This document shows positions 1-4,347 of a stretch of 5,380 nucleotides of DNA, piece after piece. Source of the DNA: Verrucomicrobiota bacterium (GTDB lineage Bacteria; Verrucomicrobiota; Verrucomicrobiia; Limisphaerales; AV2). Both the position numbers and the translations under genes were made by a program. Below the pieces are notes generated by a model, which ran no database searches, was not told the origin of the DNA, and saw only the letters and a list, made by a program, of their open reading frames with translations. The stretch covers positions 1 to 5,380 of the forward strand of contig QHOP01000477.1 of the NCBI GenBank assembly GCA_003219345.1, given 5' to 3'. How positions within the stretch are numbered: the stretch's first letter is position 1; the number at the start of each line of letters is the position of its first letter.

Positions 1-364
1 AACAGGTGTTGGTGGCCGGTTCCTGCCTGTGTTTCGGGCAGAATTGGACGGAGGCGGTTTCGGCGGGCGACGCCGCTGTGGCCTCCGCGACCGCGCCAAG
101 CGGCGCCGGCGGTTGCGGTGCTGGCGCGGGCGCAGGGGCGGGAGCCGGAGCGGGCCCGGCGATCCGAAGCGGCTGCCTGGCCGGCGCGGGAGCCGACGCT
201 GTGGGTGTGGTTGCCGTGAGCTGCTGCTGGATGATCGCATTGGCGGCATCGGTGCCATCGGTGCCGCAAGCGGGGCAATTCACACGCACGGGCATTCTGC
301 CGTTCACCGGCTCAACCTCGAACGCGTAGCGGGTTTCGCAGTGACACTGGATTTTGACTTGCAT
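1..364 (-). CDS. Zinc-ribbon protein with Ala-Pro linker, partial (C-terminus off the left edge)
   Basis: Reading leftward from the ATG at 364-362, the frame stays open for 121 codons to the window edge. The N-terminus has a CxC pair (C7, C9) and a CxxC pair (C30, C33: CPAC), giving a four-cysteine zinc ribbon over about residues 5-35. Residues 36-105 are an Ala/Pro/Thr-rich, low-complexity linker with a run of about six Ala-Pro pairs. A second metal-site-like pattern starts at C109-P-K-H112 and reaches C121 at the edge, resembling the first ligands of a B-box-type zinc finger. In Verrucomicrobiota, proteins that begin this way often continue into a B-box-like finger and sometimes a membrane domain; that is recalled and cannot be seen here. 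The ATG lies two bases after the stop of the upstream pseudopilin gene with no clear ribosome binding site, so translational coupling is likely. Function unknown. Confidence 0.8.
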   Translation of the reverse strand, partial: MQVKIQCHCETRYAFEVEPVNGRMPVRVNCPACGTDGTDAANAIIQQQLTATTPTASAPAPARQPLRIAGPAPAPAPAPAPAPQPPAPLGAVAEATAASPAETASVQFCPKHRQEPATNTC

Positions 365-366
365 GG

Positions 367-1017
367 TTAGGGTTTGGGATTCAGCAGCGTCACGCCGGGT
401 GGTATGACCAGGGGCGCGGAGGCCTCGGCCGGACTGGATTGAATCTGTCCGTCACAAAACATGAGGTTCCCGCCGAAACGGTGATGATTATTTCCCGGCT
501 TCTTGCCGTTCGCGGAAAATATTTTATGGCCGGTTTCTTTTGGACGCGTATCCGCCAGCGCATCCGACATCAGCAACTGGTCCCCGCCGTCGTTGATGGT
601 CCGACCCATGCAGTAAGCGTAGCTGATTTTTCTCTGAGCGAACGGTTTGGCCTCTGGCAGTTTTTTGTCCTTGCTGCCCGGACAAATAAAAATTTCCGTG
701 ACGGACGTGTAACGGGGAACCAACAGGCTCAGGGGCGCTTCCGAGGTCGCGGCGTTGGTCACCACCGGAAACGCCGCGTTGTTGTCCGCGGCGAACATCT
801 TCAACGCGACGTAAATATGTTCCAGGTTCTGTTGGCAAAGCGCCTTCTGCCTCGCCTGGTAGTGGCGGGAACCGGAGGTGAAATAAAGAGAGTAGACGAT
901 CAGAATAATGGCGACCGTGCACAACAGCTCGATCAGGCTGAATGCGGATTTTCCCGAAGCGCGAACAAGGCGCGGCCTGGCGGGCTGAAGCAGAAGCCTG
1001 GAAACGGGAGATCTCAT
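367..1017 (-). CDS. Prepilin-type N-terminal cleavage/methylation protein with H-X9-DG motif (type II pseudopilin-like)
   Basis: This 216-residue protein has a basic leader (R2, R7, R14, R16, R19, K23) and a prepilin peptidase site A25^FSLIE with Glu30 at the +5 position. A hydrophobic helix follows (about 26-46), then a globular periplasmic or surface domain. The globular part has a C112-P element, an S132-Y-A-Y element and H179-X9-D189-G190, which matches the prepilin-associated H-X9-DG family. Such proteins are inserted in the inner membrane, processed by a PilD-like peptidase and may assemble into a pseudopilus; their exact role in Verrucomicrobiota is not established. The frame stays open upstream to 1209, but that would overlap the divergent hydrolase and add 64 unlikely residues. 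I chose ATG 1017 because it gives a normal prepilin leader and sits just after a promoter-like sequence. Ala instead of Gly at -1 is seen in the second pseudopilin of this window too. Confidence 0.88.
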   Translation of the reverse strand: MRSPVSRLLLQPARPRLVRASGKSAFSLIELLCTVAIILIVYSLYFTSGSRHYQARQKALCQQNLEHIYVALKMFAADNNAAFPVVTNAATSEAPLSLLVPRYTSVTEIFICPGSKDKKLPEAKPFAQRKISYAYCMGRTINDGGDQLLMSDALADTRPKETGHKIFSANGKKPGNNHHRFGGNLMFCDGQIQSSPAEASAPLVIPPGVTLLNPKP

Positions 1018-1053
1018 TTTCCCGTGTATATCAGGAACCGGCGCAAATGGCAA
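1018..1053 (-). promoter_or_regulatory. Candidate sigma-70-type promoter for the pseudopilin/zinc-ribbon unit
   Basis: On the minus strand, TTGCCA (1053-1048, five of six matches to TTGACA) is separated by 17 bases from TATACA (1030-1025, four of six matches to TATAAT). Transcription would begin near 1018, one base before the ATG at 1017, implying a leaderless or nearly leaderless mRNA. No good Shine-Dalgarno precedes this ATG. Motif matching by eye only. Confidence 0.4.
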
Positions 1054-1099
1054 CCCCAACCGGTAGCGGAACCAGCAGCGTTTACAAATCAGGCGGCGA

Positions 1100-2578
1100 G
1101 TGTTAACGGTGGGGGCCGTGAACACTTTTCCCAAGCAGGCGTTTTTCGGGCTGCTGTCCATCCTGTCGATTGGGACCGTTTCACCCTCGGCGTCGGCCGG
1201 GACATCCATGCCGCTGGCGCTGCATCCGGAAAACCAGCATTATTTCTTGTTTCGCGGGAAGCCGACCGCGCTCATCACCTCCGGCGAACATTACGGCGCC
1301 GTGCTGAATCTCGAGTTCGATTACGTGAAGTATCTCGACACGCTGGCAAAGGATGGCTTGAACCTCACGCGCACGTTTTCCGGCGCCTATGTAGAACCCC
1401 ATGGCGCGTTCAATATCGTCAGCAATACACTGGCGCCGGGAGCAGGCCGGTTTATTTGCCCGTGGGCGCGCAGCGATACCCCAGGCTACGCGAATGGGGG
1501 AAACAAGTTCGACCTCACGAAATGGGACGAGAACTATTTCAAACGGTTGAAGGATTTCGTCGCGCAGGCGGGCAAGCGCGGCATCGTCGTCGAGATGAAT
1601 TTGTTTTGCCCGATGTACGACGAGTCGCAGTGGCGGCTTAGCCCGCAAAACGCGATCAACAACGTGAACGGTATCGGCGAGGTGGCGCGCACGAACGTCT
1701 ATGCGCTCGACAAGAACAACGGACTGCTCGCGGTGCAGGAGGCGTTGGTCCGCAAAATGGTCAGCGAGTTGAACAGCTTCGACAACCTCTACTACGAAAT
1801 CTGCAACGAGCCTTACTTCGGCGGCGTGACGATGGAATGGCAGCGTCACATTGCGGACGTCATCGTGGACACGGAAAAAAGCCTGGGACCGCCTCCTCAC
1901 GTCGGCGGTTGCCATCTGATTTCGCAAAACATTGCCAACAACAAAGCGAAAATCGAGGACCCGCATCCGGCGGTTTCAATTTTCAATTTTCACTACGCGT
2001 CGCCGCCGGACACCGTCGCGATGAACTACGGTCTCAACAAAGTCATCGGCGACAACGAAACCGGATTTCGCGGCACAAACGATTTGCCGTATCGCGTTGA
2101 GGCCTGGAGTTTCATTCTTGCGGGCGGCGGATTGTTCAACCACCTGGACTATTCGTTTGTCGCGCGCCGCGAGGACGGCACGTTTGTTTATCCGGCGAAG
2201 CAGCCGGGCGGCGGCAATCCCAACTTTCGCAAGCAGATGAAGGTTCTGCGCGACTTCATCAACCGTTTTGACTTCGTGAAGATGAAGCCGCTCAACTCGG
2301 TTCTGAGCGCGCGCGCGCGCGACGCCCCGCGGGCTTATGTCCTGGCCGAACCAGACAAGGCGTATGCGATTTACCTCGCGCCGGACGGCGAAAAACCAAC
2401 GCCGCGTGACGCCGTCGTTTCGCTGGAATTGCCTTCGGGTACCTACCGCGCCGAATGGGTCAATCCGTTGACCGGCAAGGTGGACAAACGCGAAACGGTG
2501 AAAAGCAAAAAAAACCTGGTCACCCTGACTTCTCCGCCGTATCGCGAGGACATCGCCTTAAAGCTGATCAAAAAGTAG
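1100..2578 (+). CDS. Secreted clan GH-A (GH5-like) glycoside hydrolase with C-terminal beta domain
   Basis: This 492-residue protein begins with a signal peptide: K12, then a hydrophobic stretch (about 15-30) ending in S-A-S-A^G near residue 33, so it is exported. Residues about 40-395 look like a (beta/alpha)8 barrel of the cellulase/GH-A type. N236-E237-P238 in YYEICNEPYF is the expected acid/base motif, and E320 in GDNETGFRG is the likely nucleophile at the end of a later strand; R91 in NLTRTF and H298 in FNFHY fit conserved subsite residues. Residues about 398-490 form a beta-rich domain with GTYRAEWVNPLTG, like the C-terminal 'putative collagen-binding' domain attached to such enzymes. 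The substrate cannot be read from the sequence; a plant or microbial polysaccharide is likely. The start is GTG 1100 (AGG six bases upstream); GTG 1118 is an equally good alternative with a tighter signal peptide. The stop codon lies inside a dispersed repeat. Confidence 0.88.
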   Translation: MLTVGAVNTFPKQAFFGLLSILSIGTVSPSASAGTSMPLALHPENQHYFLFRGKPTALITSGEHYGAVLNLEFDYVKYLDTLAKDGLNLTRTFSGAYVEPHGAFNIVSNTLAPGAGRFICPWARSDTPGYANGGNKFDLTKWDENYFKRLKDFVAQAGKRGIVVEMNLFCPMYDESQWRLSPQNAINNVNGIGEVARTNVYALDKNNGLLAVQEALVRKMVSELNSFDNLYYEICNEPYFGGVTMEWQRHIADVIVDTEKSLGPPPHVGGCHLISQNIANNKAKIEDPHPAVSIFNFHYASPPDTVAMNYGLNKVIGDNETGFRGTNDLPYRVEAWSFILAGGGLFNHLDYSFVARREDGTFVYPAKQPGGGNPNFRKQMKVLRDFINRFDFVKMKPLNSVLSARARDAPRAYVLAEPDKAYAIYLAPDGEKPTPRDAVVSLELPSGTYRAEWVNPLTGKVDKRETVKSKKNLVTLTSPPYREDIALKLIKK

Positions 2579-2600
2579 GACAGGCGTCTCGCCTGTCTCT
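2573..2600. repeat. 28-bp palindromic dispersed repeat, copy 1; possible bidirectional terminator
   Basis: These 28 bases are identical to 4241-4268. The core is a perfect hairpin, GACAGGCG-TCT-CGCCTGTC (2579-2597), with an 8-bp stem and 3-nt loop. It begins with the last Lys codon and TAG stop of the hydrolase and sits in the 58-base gap between two convergent genes, where it could stop transcription from both sides. No U-tract follows, so it is not a textbook intrinsic terminator. I recall similar short GC-rich hairpins as REP-like elements scattered through Verrucomicrobiota genomes. Confidence 0.8.
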
Positions 2601-2636
2601 CGCTGAAAGAACGGCGCGTGTCCTGAACTTTTCCGC

Positions 2637-3512
2637 TCAATCACCCACAGTCACCGTCCACATCCCTCGGGGAGCGTTCGTCGTTCCTCTGCCGACGGTG
2701 TCGGTGATCCTCAACGTTTGCACGTGGCCGTCGTGAAAGAGATAATTGAATCGTTTGCCGTGAAGACCGTAAGCGACCGCTCCCCAAGCGCGTCTTCCGC
2801 CGGTCGCGATCTGGTAAGGCGTCTGATCTCCGGAACTGGTTCCGGTGGGACCCATGGAAAATGAAGGCCAGTCATTTCCGGCAATATTTCCGCCTTCGGG
2901 TTGTTCCACCAGCAGGAGAGTTCCGGTAGGGTCTTTCACGATGTTGCTTTTGTAACCGGGCGGATCCCAAGGGGGCAGGGACCCATTATTGTTGTAGATA
3001 TAGACTCCGACGCCGTGCGTTGGAGACGCCGGGAGGTTGTTCGGGCCTACGATGTCGTTGCCGTTCATGGCATAGGTTCTGCGCTGGGCGAACTTCGCCC
3101 AGATGATCGTGACCTCAATGTTGTCAGCGGGGCATTTCAAGATTTTGGGGACAACGCTGGGATCCGCCAACGCGCCCGAAGCGCCCACCAATAAATCCGC
3201 GTCGGAATCGGTGCCGCCGATGTTGCGGTGAATATAATCGTCCCAAGCCAGCTGATACTGGTAATCGCCTGTTCGATAGGCTGTGGGCGGATACTGGTCA
3301 TTGTGGTCCATGACAAAAAGGTCGAAGCCCAGCCCAAGCTGTTTCATTTGGGACGTGCATTTCAGTCTCTGGGCCCTGGATTTCGCGCCGGCCAGCGCGG
3401 GAAGCAACAGCGCCGCCAAAATGGCGATGATCGCTATGACGACCAGCAGCTCGATCAATGTGAATGCCCGCTGGAGAGATAATCGACCAAAGACCTGACG
3501 ATCCACGTTCAT
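2637..3512 (-). CDS. Prepilin-type N-terminal cleavage/methylation protein, H-X9-DG family (pseudopilin-like)
   Basis: This 291-residue protein is the canonical form of the family. It has a short basic leader (R5, R10, R15), the processing site A16^FTLIE with Glu21 at +5, and a classic hydrophobic helix ending in LLLPAL (17-40). An A-x-x-K-x-x-A-x-x-x-K-C segment (43-52) follows, as usual just after the helix. The globular domain shows C127-P-A-D, R145-T-Y-A-M-N150-G, LLLVEQPEGGN (about 199-209) and H251-X9-D261-G262. It should be processed by a prepilin peptidase and held in the inner membrane or exported on a pseudopilus. The start is well supported: ATG 3512 has a strong GGAGAGAGA site 8 bases upstream. 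The gene follows the lipoprotein gene by 18 bases and is probably co-transcribed with it. It differs in length and detail from the pseudopilin at 367-1017, so the two are not a recent duplication. Confidence 0.92.
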   Translation of the reverse strand: MNVDRQVFGRLSLQRAFTLIELLVVIAIIAILAALLLPALAGAKSRAQRLKCTSQMKQLGLGFDLFVMDHNDQYPPTAYRTGDYQYQLAWDDYIHRNIGGTDSDADLLVGASGALADPSVVPKILKCPADNIEVTIIWAKFAQRRTYAMNGNDIVGPNNLPASPTHGVGVYIYNNNGSLPPWDPPGYKSNIVKDPTGTLLLVEQPEGGNIAGNDWPSFSMGPTGTSSGDQTPYQIATGGRRAWGAVAYGLHGKRFNYLFHDGHVQTLRITDTVGRGTTNAPRGMWTVTVGD

Positions 3513-3520
3513 GTTGTCTG

Positions 3521-3529
3521 TCTCTCTCC
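3521..3529 (-). promoter_or_regulatory. Ribosome binding site of the second pseudopilin gene
   Basis: The minus strand reads GGAGAGAGA, eight bases before the ATG at 3512, and lies in the 18-base gap after the lipoprotein stop codon. It is the only strong Shine-Dalgarno in the window and it fixes the start of this gene. The other starts have weak or no such site. Confidence 0.7.
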
Positions 3530-3530
3530 G

Positions 3531-3881
3531 TTATTGTTTGACCAGGACGACCTGCACCGTTCTGGGTTCGATTTCAAATTTCTTGCCGGGCGGCGCTTGC
3601 GGCATGTTGTTCACGTATCCCGCCGCGACCACCTCGTTAAACGTCTTTGGCAGGCGCTGGTGTTCAAAGCTGTATTTGCGCAACGCCTGGGTCAATTCGC
3701 CCAGCGCCGCAGCCAGCTCTGCCCCCGACGCCTCGGAACGTGCGACCACTGCGGGAGCATCAGCGGCCGATTTGCCGGGTTCCGCGGCCGGAGCCGGGGC
3801 GGACGGCGAATTCTCCGAGTGCCTTCCACAGGCAGTGAGGAGGAGAACCATGGTGGACGGCAGGATCAGACGCGGTGTCAT
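3531..3881 (-). CDS. Small lipoprotein with pilin-like C-terminal motif
   Basis: This 116-residue protein opens with a short lipoprotein signal peptide: R4, a hydrophobic stretch and the lipobox L15-T-A-C18, so Cys18 should be lipidated. Residues 20-52 are an Ala/Pro/Ser-rich linker. The C-terminal part (about 54-116) has an amphipathic helix (ELAAALGELTQALRKY) followed by QRLPKTFNEVVAAGYVNNMP and a P-P-G-K-K-F-E-I element. That order, a helix, then x-LP-x-(S/T)-x-x-E-(L/V)-x-x-x-GY, then P-x-x-P-x-G, resembles the C-terminal region of type II pseudopilins, yet there is no FTLIE-type N-terminus. It lies 18 bases upstream of a pseudopilin gene and probably shares its mRNA, suggesting a partner or anchor role (inference). 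ATG 3881 is chosen because starting at Met11 would leave too short a signal peptide. No Shine-Dalgarno is visible. Confidence 0.85.
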   Translation of the reverse strand: MTPRLILPSTMVLLLTACGRHSENSPSAPAPAAEPGKSAADAPAVVARSEASGAELAAALGELTQALRKYSFEHQRLPKTFNEVVAAGYVNNMPQAPPGKKFEIEPRTVQVVLVKQ

Positions 3882-3885
3882 GTGA

Positions 3886-3915
3886 GTAATAAGTCAGAAC
3901 TTTTGAAAAAGACAA
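3886..3915 (-). promoter_or_regulatory. Weak candidate promoter for the lipoprotein/pseudopilin unit
   Basis: On the minus strand, TTGTCT (3915-3910) and TATTAC (3891-3886) are 18 bases apart, each with four of six consensus matches. Transcription would begin at or within a few bases of the ATG at 3881. The match is weak and could be chance, but the placement resembles the better promoter at 1018-1053. Confidence 0.22.
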
Positions 3916-4240
3916 GTCGCAAGGTCGCGCTCCGTAGCGCACGCTTCCAGCCAGCAAGTTCGGTCGGCTTCCCAGCCGCCAGTGTCGGATGCAAATGTCA
4001 AGGACCTGAGGTTCTGCTGCATGATTGCTGGCCTGGTGACTGCACTGGCTTTGGTGTCCGGGCCCATTTCGTCGCGTGAGGCCACGCGGCCTACAGCGAA
4101 AATCATTCACCGCCGATTTGGACACCACAGCCCAGGATGCACCACCAGTCAAGCCTTGCGGATAATTTTCTTTCGCGGACACAGCCGCGATGGTAGAGGG
4201 TGATTTGCGGTGGCGGCATTGACCGACGTATAAATCGCAC

Positions 4241-4268
4241 AAGTAGGACAGGCGTCTCGCCTGTCTCT
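4241..4268. repeat. 28-bp palindromic dispersed repeat, copy 2
   Basis: Identical over all 28 bases to 2573-2600 and in the same orientation; similarity stops at once on both sides (A/C before, C/G after). The hairpin core is 4247-4265. This copy is intergenic, about 80 bases upstream of the LarA-like gene, so it cannot be a terminator for an adjacent gene end as copy 1 could. This favours a mobile or dispersed repeat over a dedicated terminator. Confidence 0.8.
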
Positions 4269-4321
4269 GTCATCAGAATGAAGAAAACATGGCAGAGCGC
4301 TGCGGGGAGCCCGCCGTGCTT

Positions 4322-4330
4322 TGGTATAAA
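4322..4330 (+). promoter_or_regulatory. Candidate extended -10 promoter of the LarA-like gene
   Basis: TGGTATAAA matches the extended -10 form TGnTATAAT with five of six core bases. No credible -35 box is found 16-18 bases upstream, which is tolerated for extended -10 promoters. The start of transcription would be near 4337, leaving a leader of roughly 11 bases before the ATG at 4348, with no Shine-Dalgarno in it. Confidence 0.4.
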
Positions 4331-4347
4331 CTCGAACGATTGTTGAA

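Larger units (their letters stand above)
3882..4347. other. Divergent non-coding spacer rich in small perfect stem-loops
   Basis: This 466-bp stretch separates two divergent units, and I see no convincing gene in it. It contains five perfect inverted repeats: GCGCT-CCGT-AGCGC (3927-3940), CGGCT-TCCC-AGCCG (3965-3978), CGCGTG-AGGC-CACGCG (4073-4088), TCGCGG-ACACAG-CCGCGA (4173-4190) and the 8-bp hairpin inside the 28-bp repeat at 4241-4268. Open frames here (for example 3982-4203 plus, 3894-4106 minus) cross several hairpins and show no domain. A 22-codon frame at 4278-4346 ends one base before the next gene. The stretch looks like accumulated or decayed dispersed-repeat material plus the two promoters at its ends. 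Confidence 0.65.

Noticed and set aside
121..160. GC-rich repetitive stretch considered as a tandem repeat or CRISPR-like element
   Set aside because: It is explained by the imperfect codon repeat for Ala-Pro pairs in the linker of the zinc-ribbon protein; there are no unique spacers.
6..370. Two plus-strand frames at the left edge (Gly/Ala-rich and Arg/Gly-rich)
   Set aside because: They are complements of the Ala-Pro linker of the minus-strand zinc-ribbon gene, whose cysteine pairs and tight junction with the upstream gene show the true coding strand.
1018..1209. N-terminal extension of the first pseudopilin to 1209
   Set aside because: It would place 64 residues with no leader character before the prepilin signal and would overlap the divergent hydrolase gene.
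439..1641. Long plus-strand frame of 400 codons
   Set aside because: It lies antisense to the pseudopilin gene and then runs out of frame through the hydrolase gene. The translation is Arg/Gly/His-rich with no domain, typical of a shadow frame in GC-rich DNA.
1181..1966. Minus-strand frame of 261 codons inside the hydrolase gene
   Set aside because: Antisense to a well-supported enzyme; the translation is Arg/Val/His-rich with no recognisable motif.
2579..2597. Classical rho-independent terminator
   Set aside because: The hairpin is strong, but no U-tract follows on either strand and the same element occurs where no gene ends, so it is listed as a repeat with possible terminator activity.
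3982..4203. Plus-strand frame with a hydrophobic stretch (CCMIAGLVTALALVSG)
   Set aside because: It could suggest a small membrane protein, but it has no ribosome binding site, its C-terminal half crosses two perfect hairpins, and codon use does not resemble the neighbouring genes.
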